Positions 49,859 to 58,991 are shown, counted from the stretch's first letter. The stretch: DNA of 64,000 bases from Lachnospiraceae bacterium (GCA_910575475.1 CAJTGD010000003.1:152767-216766), one strand, 5' to 3'. Numbers and translations: made by a program. Notes: generated by a model from the sequence alone, not told the origin.

Positions 49859-49934
49859 GCAATCATGCTCCTTTGATAGTATTTGTGCGCGGCAGTCCAA
49901 AAGCTGCCGCTTTCATAATGGCCTCCGTTACCGG

Positions 49935-50621
49935 TCACGCTGTAACCTTCACTCCATATGTATTATAATATGCATCAATCGCTGATTTTAATGTATCATC
50001 GATCACGATTTGTCCGCCGCATTCCTGATTGTAGAGACACTCTACTACTTCTTCCATACTTACGATCGCCGCCGTGTCAAATCCATAAAGGTCTTTGATC
50101 TCATCCAGCGCGCTCTTCTGTCCGCCTTTTCCGACCTCCATGCGGTTCAGAGACACGATCAGCCCCTTCACTTCCACGTCAGCCTGGGCTTTCAGGATAG
50201 GGAAGGTTTCCTCGATCGACTTGCCGGAGGTGGTCACATCCTCAATGATCACCACCCGGTCGCCGTCCTGCAGCTTGCTTCCCAGCAGGATCCCCGTATC
50301 CCCGTGGTCCTTGGTCTCCTTTCGGTTGGAGCAGTACCGCACGTCCTTGCCGTACAGCCTGCTGATCGCGATCGTCGTCGCCACAGACAGGGGGATCCCC
50401 TTGTATGCGGGCCCGAACAGCACGTCAAAATCCAGCCCGTAATTGTCATAGATCGCTTTTGCGTAGTATTCCCCCAGCTTCTGGAGCTGGGTTCCCGTCA
50501 CATAAGCGCCCGCATTCATGAAAAACGGGGATTTTCTGCCGCTCTTTAATGTGAAGTCACCGAATTGAAGCACCTTGCTTTCCACCATAAATTCAATAAA
50601 TTCTCTCTTATAGCTCTCCAT
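49935..50621 (-). CDS. pyrE: Orotate phosphoribosyltransferase
   Basis: A 228-residue OPRT starting MESYKREFIEFMVESKVLQF, with the orotate-binding FTLKSGRKSPFFMNAG near residue 24 and the PRPP motif VVIIEDVTTSGKS near 127. It makes OMP in pyrimidine synthesis. The ATG at 50619-50621 is taken as start since AAGGAG lies just upstream; earlier in-frame codons do not resemble the family. Its own promoter lies at 50706-50734; no other pyr gene is in the window. Confidence 0.95.
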   Translation of the reverse strand: MESYKREFIEFMVESKVLQFGDFTLKSGRKSPFFMNAGAYVTGTQLQKLGEYYAKAIYDNYGLDFDVLFGPAYKGIPLSVATTIAISRLYGKDVRYCSNRKETKDHGDTGILLGSKLQDGDRVVIIEDVTTSGKSIEETFPILKAQADVEVKGLIVSLNRMEVGKGGQKSALDEIKDLYGFDTAAIVSMEEVVECLYNQECGGQIVIDDTLKSAIDAYYNTYGVKVTA

Positions 50622-50705
50622 AGTCCTGCTTCTCCTTCTTTTTGTCTGAACAGTTCCCTGAATGTTCTTGTCCCTGCCGCACAGCTCTGTACCAAACGTC
50701 ACCTC

Positions 50706-50734
50706 ATTCTAACATATCATTTCCAAAATAACAA
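50706..50734 (-). promoter_or_regulatory. Promoter of pyrE
   Basis: On the minus strand TTGTTA (50729-50734) and TAGAAT (50706-50711), 17-base spacer, 85 bases before the pyrE ATG. I see no clear PyrR-type attenuator in the leader. Confidence 0.6.
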
Positions 50735-50761
50735 TTAAGAAACAGGATTTTGCGGTTAAAT

Positions 50762-51496
50762 TTACCATTTGCATTTCTTCTGCTGGATCTGCTCCGCCTC
50801 CTCCTGCGTGATCACATGGTGTCTGACCATGCTCTGCAGCACCATTACCACACGCCGGGCTGCCAGCTCCCGGCTGATATCCGGGGAGTACATGGAAGGC
50901 GCGTTGGGCACCCCGGCCAGCATGGCGGCTTCGTAGTCCGTCACTTCTTTCGGCAGCTTCCCGAAGTAACCCATAGAAGCCGCATAGATTCCCTCATAGC
51001 CGCTACCGAAATTGGCCGTATTGACATACAGTTCAAAGAGTTCCTCTTTGGTATAGTTCTTTTCCATATCATATGCTGCAAATACCTCAGCGGCTTTCCG
51101 CTCCATTCGCTTTTCCTGCGTAAAAAGCATGTTTTTCGCAATCTGCTGAGTAATCGTGCTTCCGCCTTCCACATAAGACATTTCCCGGATATCCGTCCAT
51201 GCGGCGCGCGCGACCGCGATCGGGTCGATTCCCGAATGGGACATAAACCGGTGGTCCTCCACGGATATGACGGCTTCTATATAAAAATCAGACATCTCCG
51301 AATAGACTGTAAAGTTTTCCTTCGCACGGATCTCATCCACCCGCTCCTCGATAGAAGTCTGAGATATGGCGTCCTGGTACATCCGATATCCTTTCACTCC
51401 GAAAAACGCGCCGACTGCCGCTGCAAGGCACACACACATCAGAAGCAGTTTCAATATGAGTTTTCGGACGGGATGTCTCTTTTTTACTCTTCTCAA
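50762..51496 (-). CDS. Monofunctional peptidoglycan glycosyltransferase (GT51)
   Basis: A 244-residue GT51 protein with one N-terminal span (about residues 13-33). The five GT51 motifs are visible: EDHRFMSHSGID near 76, GGSTITQQIAKN near 108, RKAAEVFAAYDMEKNYTKEELFELY near 130 and SMGYFGK further on. No transpeptidase domain follows, so it is a monofunctional enzyme polymerising lipid II on the outer face. The C-terminal KKCKW end is short. A start near 51,496 with GAGA upstream is used. Confidence 0.9.
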   Translation of the reverse strand: MRRVKKRHPVRKLILKLLLMCVCLAAAVGAFFGVKGYRMYQDAISQTSIEERVDEIRAKENFTVYSEMSDFYIEAVISVEDHRFMSHSGIDPIAVARAAWTDIREMSYVEGGSTITQQIAKNMLFTQEKRMERKAAEVFAAYDMEKNYTKEELFELYVNTANFGSGYEGIYAASMGYFGKLPKEVTDYEAAMLAGVPNAPSMYSPDISRELAARRVVMVLQSMVRHHVITQEEAEQIQQKKCKW

Positions 51497-51555
51497 TCTC
51501 CTGTCAGTTCCTTTCCGTTTTTTTGATCAGATGATCCGCCCTGCTGTTTCCGGTA

Positions 51556-54144
51556 TCAGGTCATCTCATCCCGCAGTGCATCAATGATATTTTCCTTTCT
51601 GATCTTACTTACAGCATACATCATTGTGACGAATATTACAAGGAATACACTCAGAACACTGATCCCAATCCCGGCCCACGGCAGAATGAACGCTGTGCCG
51701 TCCGTTGACATGGTCTTAACGATCAGCACGGAGGACAGCAGTGACAGAGGGATCCCGATGGCCAGCGCCTTAATGCCGTAAAACGCGCATTCAAAACGCA
51801 TCATCTTGTTAAAATCCTTATCTGACATTCCCACGGAGCGCAGCATTGCCAGTTCCCGCCTGCGCAGCTTGATGTTGGTGGAAATCGTATTGAACACATT
51901 GGCTGCCGCGATCAGTGAGATCAGAGCAATAAAAAGCCAGGCAAATACATTGGCGATAAAGAGATAATTCCGATATTGCTCAAATGCCTCGCTGCTGTTT
52001 ATCAGTGTATAGGAACATGATATTCCTTCTTCTATTATGATCCTGCGCATTTTCTCCACAGCCTGAGACGCGTTTTCCGTGTTGAAGCACATCCCCTTGA
52101 CTCTAAGCTCCGCCGGAACATCCGAGGGCACCAGTGTTTCCTTCACGGACCAGGGGGCAATGATCTCCAACGTATAGGGCAGTGTTTCCTGACCCGCGGC
52201 ATCCACAAACGGCGGAATGTCAGGCGGAATAAACTCTGCCGGCGTTATGGTGACATTCTGCTCCTGTCCGGTTGTTCCATCCGTCATTTTGGGGGAAATG
52301 GCAAGCTCCACGGAAGCGCTTTGGAACAGGTCCGCAAGATCCTCAGCGCCTTTCACATCATCGCTGTCGTCGTTGATCTTAGCAACGGCAAGCATTTTCC
52401 CGTTTTGGCCCATATACTCTGCCGCCGGCAGTCCCAGCCTTTTAACCAGCTTCTGATAAAACGCGTCGTCAAAAAAATGCACTTCCAGCAGAAGCTCCTG
52501 GTCCTCCTGTGCGGATCCCCCGCCCGCCGCTTCCCGGTACGCATCCGTAAGCTGATCCGGCGAAACCCTGCTGGAGAAAGCAATGACCGCCCGGCAGGAG
52601 CTTTCCGAAATACCGGATATGGCTTTCATCTTGTCATAAAGACGGAACAGCTCTTCATCCTCCATCTCCTGCGTCCCGAACCCAATATCATAATCCGACA
52701 CGGTTTTTAACCCGTCCGCCGACTGCTGCATGCTTTCGATCAAAGCATTGGCAGATACAAACAATACGATACTCAGTACCAGGGAAAGCACGATACTCCG
52801 GTAACGCTTCCGGTTTCGTTTAAAATTTTTCAGGGCAAGGGTTCCTTCCAGGCCATACATGCGCTGCTTTCTCTGAGGGATTTCCATCGCCCCGGATTCC
52901 ACTTTGATCTCATTGGTCTGCCGGATACATTCCATCACCGGCAAGCTGACTGCCTTTTTGGCCGGCAGCCAGGCTGAGATCAGGATCGTGACCAGGCTGA
53001 CCGCGGTCGCGCCGGCCACCGCCGGGAGCGATACCTTCGTAGTCAGCGGAACTCCTGTGTACAAAACGGCTCCAAACCGGCCGGATACGACAGAGATCAC
53101 GCCCCGGATGCATCCCAGTCCTGCCAGGATGCCGATGGGAATCCCCGCCATACCGATGCACAGTCCTTCAAAAAGGACGGAATTGCGCAGCTGCTTCTCC
53201 GTAGCCCCCACAGAGGCCAGCACCCCGATCTCCCGGATCCGTTCGCTCAGTGAGATGCTGAAGGAATTGTAGATCAGAAAAACCGAACCGATCATGATGA
53301 TCGCCAGCACGATTCCCCCGAAGGAATATAAAAACGCCATGAACACCTTGTCCGACGGCCTGTCTGAAATTCCCATAATGCGCAGCACATCATAATTCAG
53401 TATGCAGGGATATCCGGCTTTTACCTGATCCGTATAGGAATACACCTTTCGCATCTGGTCCAGCGTGACAAAAAGGGTAAGCGGATTGTAGCCGGCCTCC
53501 GCGTCTGTCTTTGTGATCAGTGTACATCCCGGGGATTCCTCGTTCTCAAACACCGGGGTCCTGCAGATTCCGACTACCGTATAGGTCTTCTCCTTCCGGG
53601 GCAGAAAGGTCTCCGCTCCGGCCTCGTATGGATCGGCCTGGCTCAGCTCCTGCTCTCCCCGCATACGGCTTCCCACAAAAAGCTCCAGTGTGCTGCCTGT
53701 TTTGCCGGAAATACCGCACTCTTTCATGGCGCTTCCGGATACAAGGACCTCCCCGTCATGTTCCGGAAGCCGCCCGGACAGCAGCGTGATGGGCAGGGCC
53801 TGGAACGTCTCCTCCTGGAATCCGGCGATGAAGAGATAGGGTCTGCCGGGATCTGTCCCGTTCTTTGCCTCTGCATAACCGATATTTTCAAAGGTCACTG
53901 TGTCCGTTACCTCTTTGTCCTCGGAGCGTTCCTGCACAAAGGAAGCATCTACATTCAAAAACGCGGCGCCCCACCCTCCGTACTTCTGTATGGCTCCCCG
54001 CGCCATATAGTCCAGTAGTGATACGCCGAAGGTGGTCACTCCGGTGATCATCACCGTAGACAATACCACGCCGATGATGGTTACGAGGGTTCGTGTGCGG
54101 TTCTTTTTCAGCCCCTCCAGGGCAATCTTATAGAAGATATTCAT
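51556..54144 (-). CDS. FtsX-like ABC transporter permease
   Basis: An 862-residue permease with two FtsX modules and a long extracellular part in each. Spans lie near 17-40, 275-300, 325-350, 370-395 in the first module and near 450-470, 740-760, 790-815, 825-850 in the second. It begins inside the end of the ATPase gene (ATGA at 54141-54144) and works with it. Next to a histidine kinase and response regulator of the OmpR family it may expel or sense a peptide antibiotic; the ligand cannot be seen. Confidence 0.88.
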   Translation of the reverse strand: MNIFYKIALEGLKKNRTRTLVTIIGVVLSTVMITGVTTFGVSLLDYMARGAIQKYGGWGAAFLNVDASFVQERSEDKEVTDTVTFENIGYAEAKNGTDPGRPYLFIAGFQEETFQALPITLLSGRLPEHDGEVLVSGSAMKECGISGKTGSTLELFVGSRMRGEQELSQADPYEAGAETFLPRKEKTYTVVGICRTPVFENEESPGCTLITKTDAEAGYNPLTLFVTLDQMRKVYSYTDQVKAGYPCILNYDVLRIMGISDRPSDKVFMAFLYSFGGIVLAIIMIGSVFLIYNSFSISLSERIREIGVLASVGATEKQLRNSVLFEGLCIGMAGIPIGILAGLGCIRGVISVVSGRFGAVLYTGVPLTTKVSLPAVAGATAVSLVTILISAWLPAKKAVSLPVMECIRQTNEIKVESGAMEIPQRKQRMYGLEGTLALKNFKRNRKRYRSIVLSLVLSIVLFVSANALIESMQQSADGLKTVSDYDIGFGTQEMEDEELFRLYDKMKAISGISESSCRAVIAFSSRVSPDQLTDAYREAAGGGSAQEDQELLLEVHFFDDAFYQKLVKRLGLPAAEYMGQNGKMLAVAKINDDSDDVKGAEDLADLFQSASVELAISPKMTDGTTGQEQNVTITPAEFIPPDIPPFVDAAGQETLPYTLEIIAPWSVKETLVPSDVPAELRVKGMCFNTENASQAVEKMRRIIIEEGISCSYTLINSSEAFEQYRNYLFIANVFAWLFIALISLIAAANVFNTISTNIKLRRRELAMLRSVGMSDKDFNKMMRFECAFYGIKALAIGIPLSLLSSVLIVKTMSTDGTAFILPWAGIGISVLSVFLVIFVTMMYAVSKIRKENIIDALRDEMT

Positions 54145-54905
54145 GACCGCTTCACCTGCCTTTCGCTCACCTCAGCTTCGCTGGCCGGCCGCGGTTCTTT
54201 TCTGTCCGGGATCCGGGCCTTTGAAGCCGTCTGCCGTTCATCCTGCAGGATCATCCCGTCTGAAATGCGGATGATACGGTCTGCCTGGAGGGCGATATTT
54301 TTGTCATGGGTGACCAGGATCAATGTCTGCCCATACTCCTTGTTGCTCTTTTTCAAAAGCTTTACGATCTCATGTCCATTCCGACTGTCCAGGCTGCCCG
54401 TAGGCTCATCCGCCAGCATCACCTGGGGCGCGTTCATCAGGGCACGCCCGATGGCGACACGCTGCTGCTGTCCGCCAGAAAGCTGGTTGGGAAGATGGGT
54501 CTGACGATCCTCCAGGCCAAGCAGATGCAGCAGGTCATTCAGCCGTTTCTGATTCACCTTCCGTCTGTCCATCAGCACCGGCAGGGTGATATTTTCCACC
54601 ACATTGAGGGTGGGGATCAGGTTGTGGAACTGATAGATCAGCCCCACCTGCCGTCTTCGGAAGATGGCCAGCTTCTCGCTGCTCTGAGCGTATACATCCT
54701 GCCCATTCAAGAAAATCTTTCCCCTTGTAGGCACATCCACCCCGGCGATGGCATGGAGCAGCGTGCTTTTCCCGGAACCGGAAGAACCGATGATCGCGGT
54801 GAACCCGCCCTTTTCAATCGTCAGCGAGACACCGTTCAGCGCGACGACCTGATTTTCGTCCTTGCCGTAAACCTTGTATAAATTTTCCACTTTCAAAAAA
54901 TCCAT
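54141..54905 (-). CDS. ABC transporter ATPase, MacB/LolD-type
   Basis: A 254-residue ATPase with Walker A GSSGSGKST near 41, Q-loop IYQFHNLIP near 90, signature LSGGQQQRVAIGRAL near 145, Walker B VMLADEPTG near 164 and H-loop LVTHD near 198. The last 25 residues (RKEPRPASEAEVSERQ) form a charged extension. AAAGGAGG lies before the ATG. The operon promoter region at 54965-55006 has an 11-base direct repeat, a likely response-regulator site. Confidence 0.92.
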   Translation of the reverse strand: MDFLKVENLYKVYGKDENQVVALNGVSLTIEKGGFTAIIGSSGSGKSTLLHAIAGVDVPTRGKIFLNGQDVYAQSSEKLAIFRRRQVGLIYQFHNLIPTLNVVENITLPVLMDRRKVNQKRLNDLLHLLGLEDRQTHLPNQLSGGQQQRVAIGRALMNAPQVMLADEPTGSLDSRNGHEIVKLLKKSNKEYGQTLILVTHDKNIALQADRIIRISDGMILQDERQTASKARIPDRKEPRPASEAEVSERQVKRS

Positions 54906-54964
54906 GATGTGAACCTCCTTTATCTATGAGACGTTCAGAGCCATCCGGTTCTGAACTTGTTCTT

Positions 54965-55006
54965 ATCATAGGATTTCACACTTACATTTTCGTGACTTTT
55001 TTGTGA
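54965..55006 (-). promoter_or_regulatory. Response-regulator direct repeat and -10 of ABC operon
   Basis: On the minus strand TCACAAAAAAG (54996-55006) and TCACGAAAATG (54985-54995) repeat with an 11-base period with 8 of 11 bases alike, and TATGAT (54965-54970) lies 14 bases downstream in the -10 place. No good -35 box is seen, as in activator-dependent promoters. The adjacent OmpR-family regulator (56004) is the natural candidate. Confidence 0.6.
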
Positions 55007-55027
55007 GAGATCCGTCACATTTCCCCA

Positions 55028-56017
55028 TTATTTTGGAAAACGGATGATAAAGACCGCGCTGCCCTGAGGATGATTCTCTGCGGTCACTGTCCCTCCCTGC
55101 CGGGTGATGATGGTCCTGCAAAGCGCCAGTCCGATGCCGTATCCTGCCGCCCTGGAATTTTTTCCCCTGTAAAAACGGTCAAATAAGGAGCACAGCTCTT
55201 TTTCTTCAAATCCTGCCCCATTATCTCGGATCGTAAGCTCCGTATACAGCAAATTGTCTTCACAGGCAATTTCGATCCGCCCCTGGTCGCCGACGCTTTC
55301 CATGCAGTTTTTCAAAATATTCCGGATCGCCTCTGCCAGCCAGTCCGAATCTCCCTGGATCTCAATCCCCTCCGGCACATCCGCCCGCAGTGCAATACTG
55401 TGCAGCTCCATCGGAATCAGAAGCGGGCGAAGGGCCGAATCTACCAGACCGCGCACATCCACCGGTCCGCTTCGGAATACCACAATGCCTGCGTCCAGAC
55501 GGGACAATTTTAATAAAGAAGTGATGAGCCAGTCCATCTGCGCCAGCAGCTCCTCCGTCTCCTGCAGCAATTCCCTGCGCTCTGTTTCCTCCGGGTTGTT
55601 TTCCAGCAATGACAGGATCAGGTTTACGGAGGTCAGCGGGGTACGGAGCTGATGGGCAATATCCGCCAGCGAATCGGCCAGATTTTCCTTTTCTTTTTTC
55701 AGGGCCGCGTTCTGCTCCCGGATGCGCAGTGTCATTTTCGTGATCTCGCTGCGCAGGATCGAAAGCTCTCCCTCCTCGGATTCGCTGATAAACAGATAAT
55801 CCGCATTGTGAAGGACCATATCGATCTGCCCTGAAATCTCCGCAATGCTTCGATACCTCGCTCTGGTGAACACATAGAACAGGATCCCGAGTGCAGCGGA
55901 AGACAATAGGACCAGCAGCCCCGCCGGACTGTTGGTCAGGAATCCCGCTGCCGTAAAAACTCCCGCGGTCACGAAAAAGCAAACGGCAAACCGCCGGTAT
56001 TCTTTATTTCGAAGCAT
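55028..56017 (-). CDS. Sensor histidine kinase
   Basis: A 329-residue kinase with two closely spaced spans (about 10-27 and 30-48) and no large extracellular loop, as in intramembrane-sensing kinases. The H-box IAHQLRTPLTSV carries the phosphorylated His near 118; N-box ILKNCMESV, G-boxes DNGAGFEE and AAGYGIGLALC follow. It overlaps the response regulator by 14 bases. Lack of an outer domain fits kinases that depend on a partner ABC transporter for sensing. Confidence 0.9.
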   Translation of the reverse strand: MLRNKEYRRFAVCFFVTAGVFTAAGFLTNSPAGLLVLLSSAALGILFYVFTRARYRSIAEISGQIDMVLHNADYLFISESEEGELSILRSEITKMTLRIREQNAALKKEKENLADSLADIAHQLRTPLTSVNLILSLLENNPEETERRELLQETEELLAQMDWLITSLLKLSRLDAGIVVFRSGPVDVRGLVDSALRPLLIPMELHSIALRADVPEGIEIQGDSDWLAEAIRNILKNCMESVGDQGRIEIACEDNLLYTELTIRDNGAGFEEKELCSLFDRFYRGKNSRAAGYGIGLALCRTIITRQGGTVTAENHPQGSAVFIIRFPK

Positions 56018-56690
56018 ACCTGTCCCCCAATCGATAGCCAGTCCCGTGGACTGTCAGGATCATCTCCGGGTTAGACGGATCTTCTTCCATCTTCTCCCGC
56101 AGACGTTTGATGTATACCGTCAGTGTATTGTTTGTGACGAATTCGCCTGCCGCGTCCCAAAGCTCCCCCAGCAGGCGGTCCCTTGTGAGGATTGCTTTCG
56201 GGTTGCTGACGAACATCAGCAGCAGGCGGTATTCCAGGGCGGAAAGCGGAATCTCCCTGCCGTCCTTTTTTACAATACCGGCAGCTGTGTCCACATAGAG
56301 CCCGCCTGCTTCATAGACAGCGGAAACCCGTTCGCTGCGCCGCAGAGCGGTCCGTATCCGTGCCGCCAGCTCCCTTGGACGGAAGGGCTTGGTGATATAG
56401 TCATCCCCTCCCATATTCAGCCCGGTCACTACGCTGGCCTCATCCCCGGAAGCTGTCAAAAAGATCACGGGGATGTCCTGCACTTCTTTGATCTCCGTGC
56501 AGACCGTAAATCCGTTTCCGTCCGGCAGAGAGATATCCACCAGCCCCAGGTCAAACTTTTGCTTTCCCAGCATGTCAAATGCCTCCTGCTGCGTCGGCGC
56601 GTGGACGACTGCAAAGCCCTCCGCGCTGAGCAGGCGGGTCAGATTTTTGGCAATCGTCATATCATCTTCTACTAAAAAAATCTGTTTCAA
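56004..56690 (-). CDS. OmpR/PhoB-family response regulator
   Basis: A 228-residue regulator: receiver domain residues 1-115 with acidic pair VEDD, phosphoacceptor Asp in LGLVDISLPDGNG near 50, Thr and Lys (FLTA, YITKPF), then a winged helix (ALEYRLLLMFVSNP, NTLTVYIKRLREKM). The TTG at 56688-56690 is eight bases from AGGAGG, better than starts upstream. It probably activates the ABC operon at 54905. Confidence 0.92.
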   Translation of the reverse strand: MKQIFLVEDDMTIAKNLTRLLSAEGFAVVHAPTQQEAFDMLGKQKFDLGLVDISLPDGNGFTVCTEIKEVQDIPVIFLTASGDEASVVTGLNMGGDDYITKPFRPRELAARIRTALRRSERVSAVYEAGGLYVDTAAGIVKKDGREIPLSALEYRLLLMFVSNPKAILTRDRLLGELWDAAGEFVTNNTLTVYIKRLREKMEEDPSNPEMILTVHGTGYRLGDRYASK

Positions 56691-56779
56691 TTTTTTATCC
56701 TCCTGAACCATCAGACAGATCATGGAGCGCGCCATGACCGGCCCTGTGCTCAAATAATTCTTGCATTCTCTGCAGGAAC

Positions 56780-56808
56780 ATCATATCATACCTTTATAGT
56801 TTTCTCAA
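56780..56808 (-). promoter_or_regulatory. Promoter of the two-component operon
   Basis: On the minus strand TTGAGA (56803-56808) and TATGAT (56780-56785) with a 17-base spacer, 90 bases before the regulator TTG start. Confidence 0.6.
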
Positions 56809-56838
56809 TGAATCACAGAATATGGAGGGGATCTACCA

Positions 56839-57300
56839 TTGGAATGCATTAGAAAAGCGACGGCAGCAGACGCGTCACGAATTGCGGAAATATTAGTTTT
56901 TACCAAAAGGATGAATTACCGGCACATTTTTCAGGATGATAAGGGCTCATTTGGAGAACTCCAGGTTCTTCCCCTGGCACAGAGCTATCTCGCAGATCCG
57001 AAGAAGCTGGAGCATATCTGGGTCTATGATGATGAGATCGTCAAAGGAATGATCCACATAGAGCAGGATTGGATCGAGGAGTTGTATGTGGATCATTTTT
57101 TTCATCACGCGGGGATCGGCGCAAAGCTCATTGAATTTGCAATACGAAAATACCGCGTCCGGTATCTGTGGGTACTGGAAAAAAATCACGGAGCCATCCG
57201 GTTTTATCAGTCCCACGGATTTTCACAGACACAGGAGCGCAGGCTGCAGGAGGGGACAACGGAATGGCTGATCAAAATGGAACGGCTACTTCCTATCTGA
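56839..57300 (+). CDS. GNAT-family N-acetyltransferase
   Basis: A 153-residue acetyltransferase. The N-terminal IRKATAADASRIAEIL, the beta strand GMIHIEQDWIEELYVDHFFH near 75, the acetyl-CoA loop GIGAKLIEFAI near 100 and the C-terminal FYQSHGFSQTQERRLQEG are typical. It starts with a TTG, nine bases after GGAGGGG. Substrate unknown. Its stop overlaps the 3' end of the XRE gene on the other strand by eight bases. Confidence 0.85.
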   Translation: MECIRKATAADASRIAEILVFTKRMNYRHIFQDDKGSFGELQVLPLAQSYLADPKKLEHIWVYDDEIVKGMIHIEQDWIEELYVDHFFHHAGIGAKLIEFAIRKYRVRYLWVLEKNHGAIRFYQSHGFSQTQERRLQEGTTEWLIKMERLLPI

Positions 57301-57973
57301 TATGCTCCCACACTGCGTCTGCCTCCAGGAGCTTCTCAGGGGGGCACACCAGCGCCCTCCCCAAAGCTGCAACAGTACTGATCGATGCATGATTCATATT
57401 CTTCTGACGCTGCTCATACTGCTGAATCGTGCGAAGCGGCACCCCTGAGGCTTCTGCCAGTTCCCTTTGGCTCATGCCGGCATCCATTCGGTATCGCTTT
57501 AGATTTGTCTCTTCCTTTCTCGCCCGGAGTAATTCATTCATTCGATCACAAAACTGCTGTATATCCATCTCATGATAAGGATGATACATCCTCACGATCT
57601 CCTGAATCGGCACATACGTATTGATCTCCTGGTATCCAAGCCCTGTCCTCCACTGATAATATGCCAGTGCCCACCCCGCCCAATACTCCGGGCTTCGCTC
57701 CATCGGACAGGATACCTCCATACGCACTTCCCACTTCTCCTTCCCCTGGCTTCTTACAATATAGTCTATGACATCATAGGCAGTTTCCACACCGGACTTT
57801 CCCGCGATTGTTGCAGAGTCCCCCCGTTCGAACCGTCCTGCAGTCCCGGATTCGATAAACATCTGAAAAAAAAGTTCTATGTTATACTTTAACTCATGAA
57901 CCGCGAAATCCAGCATTCTCCCCATGGATATTCTCGCCTTGTCCAAATATAGCCTATCGTAAGCGCATATCAT
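57293..57973 (-). CDS. XRE-family protein with large N-terminal domain, antitoxin-like
   Basis: A 226-residue protein. The first ~150 residues form a helical domain that includes DVIDYIVRSQGKEKWEVRME and PEYWAGWALAYYQWRTG. The C-terminal part holds an XRE helix-turn-helix (AGMSQRELAEASGVPLRTIQQYE, about residues 163-186). It overlaps the DUF3990 gene by 20 bases. Its neighbour belongs to an ADP-ribosyltransferase-like family, so this may be the antitoxin and repressor; a palindrome in the operon promoter is a likely binding site. Confidence 0.75.
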   Translation of the reverse strand: MICAYDRLYLDKARISMGRMLDFAVHELKYNIELFFQMFIESGTAGRFERGDSATIAGKSGVETAYDVIDYIVRSQGKEKWEVRMEVSCPMERSPEYWAGWALAYYQWRTGLGYQEINTYVPIQEIVRMYHPYHEMDIQQFCDRMNELLRARKEETNLKRYRMDAGMSQRELAEASGVPLRTIQQYEQRQKNMNHASISTVAALGRALVCPPEKLLEADAVWEHIR

Positions 57974-58631
57974 CTACTCTCATCTCCTCATCAATCATAG
58001 AGATTACATAAAGGTCACCTTTCTGGTAACGATTCTTGTCCATATCAAAGTAATCTCTCCTTGCTTTCCGATCCCTGTGCTCCTTTTTCGGATACCATAT
58101 CGTCTTCTCCGCCGGCTCGGCTCCCACATATTCCAACCGGTCAAATGCGCGCTCACTTTTCACCACAAACTGCCTGCCCAGCTTCCCCAGGTGCATTTCC
58201 TGATTCAACTGCCGATAGGAAATGGTTCCATTCAGAAAATCCTGCGCAAACGAGAAATAACTGTCGTCCGCCCGGTAACCTGTGATAATATCATATTCCT
58301 TATATGGTACATGAAATGTTCTTCTTATATATGATCTGGCTTCCCTGGCCAACGGCGATGGTAAGTCAAATTCCCGATTCTCCAGCAGAATACTCAGCCA
58401 GTGCAGAATCGTCCACTCGTTTGCTGTCAGATCCAGAATCGTCAAATCTGAACATTCGATCACATAATGATTGGCATATCCGTTCCGTTCGGCATCCACT
58501 GCCCATTCCTTTGCCAGGTCCGGTTCCTCCGTGCAGTAGAAGCCCAAACCATAGTCATTATAAGGCTTTCCCCTGCCGAACATTGGTTTTCGGATCACAT
58601 CCGCTGATCCATGATATATATTCTTTTTCAT
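57954..58631 (-). CDS. DUF3990 protein, ADP-ribosyltransferase-like candidate toxin
   Basis: A 225-residue protein starting MKKNIYHGSADVIRKPMFGR. The pieces IYHGS, DYGLGFYCTEEPDLAKEWA and YDIITGYRADD are the DUF3990 marks; the H at residue 7 and the later Tyr-rich and acidic parts fit an ADP-ribosyltransferase (ART) fold, and such proteins are suspected toxins. The start at 58629-58631 has GGGG seven bases upstream; five more codons upstream have none. It is the first gene of the pair, 130 bases from its promoter. Confidence 0.75.
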   Translation of the reverse strand: MKKNIYHGSADVIRKPMFGRGKPYNDYGLGFYCTEEPDLAKEWAVDAERNGYANHYVIECSDLTILDLTANEWTILHWLSILLENREFDLPSPLAREARSYIRRTFHVPYKEYDIITGYRADDSYFSFAQDFLNGTISYRQLNQEMHLGKLGRQFVVKSERAFDRLEYVGAEPAEKTIWYPKKEHRDRKARRDYFDMDKNRYQKGDLYVISMIDEEMRVDDMRLR

Positions 58632-58771
58632 ACGAATTCCCCGCATTCATAATATAGAATCCGCCCGTCAAAAGGTCTCACTTTCCTTGCCGGCCGCAAA
58701 GCGGCATAATTCCTTATGCGGCTGTGCGCATCACATGATACTGATCTCCGGATTTATCTTATGCTCCATAC

Positions 58772-58800
58772 ATTATACTCCCACAGGAGTATGATTTCAA
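58772..58800 (-). promoter_or_regulatory. Promoter with palindromic operator for DUF3990-XRE pair
   Basis: On the minus strand TTGAAA (58795-58800) and TATAAT (58772-58777) with a 17-base spacer. The spacer and -10 carry the palindrome ATACTCC-tgtg-GGAGTAT (58775-58792, 7-base perfect arms), well placed for the XRE protein to repress its own operon. Confidence 0.75.
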
Positions 58801-58847
58801 TATTTATATTTCGCATTGAAGAAAGTAAAGTTTATCTGCAAAAAATG

Positions 58848-58876
58848 TTGACATTCCATTTTAAGCGTACTATAAT
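58848..58876 (+). promoter_or_regulatory. Promoter of rplM-rpsI
   Basis: Perfect TTGACA (58848-58853) and TATAAT (58871-58876) with 17-base spacing, followed by a leader of about 108 bases before rplM. A strong promoter as expected for ribosomal protein genes. Confidence 0.85.
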
Positions 58877-58882
58877 ATTACA

Positions 58883-58991
58883 GCGTGAAAACGGGAGAAA
58901 CAGTATGCGCCAAAGCCCCGGAGTATGCTGATTTCATATAAAAACAGATATTATAATGAGAGATTAACAGAAAATAACAGGAGGAACCCCC
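58883..58991 (+). other. 5' leader of rplM transcript
   Basis: The ~109-base leader has short pairing segments (gcgccaaagccccgg, then AT-rich) and ends in the ribosome site AGGAGG. L13 leaders that bind the ribosomal protein are known in Firmicutes (Rfam L13 leader); whether this one folds that way I cannot tell by eye. The preceding 58632-58847 holds only the promoter and operator of the divergent DUF3990 pair. Confidence 0.3.
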
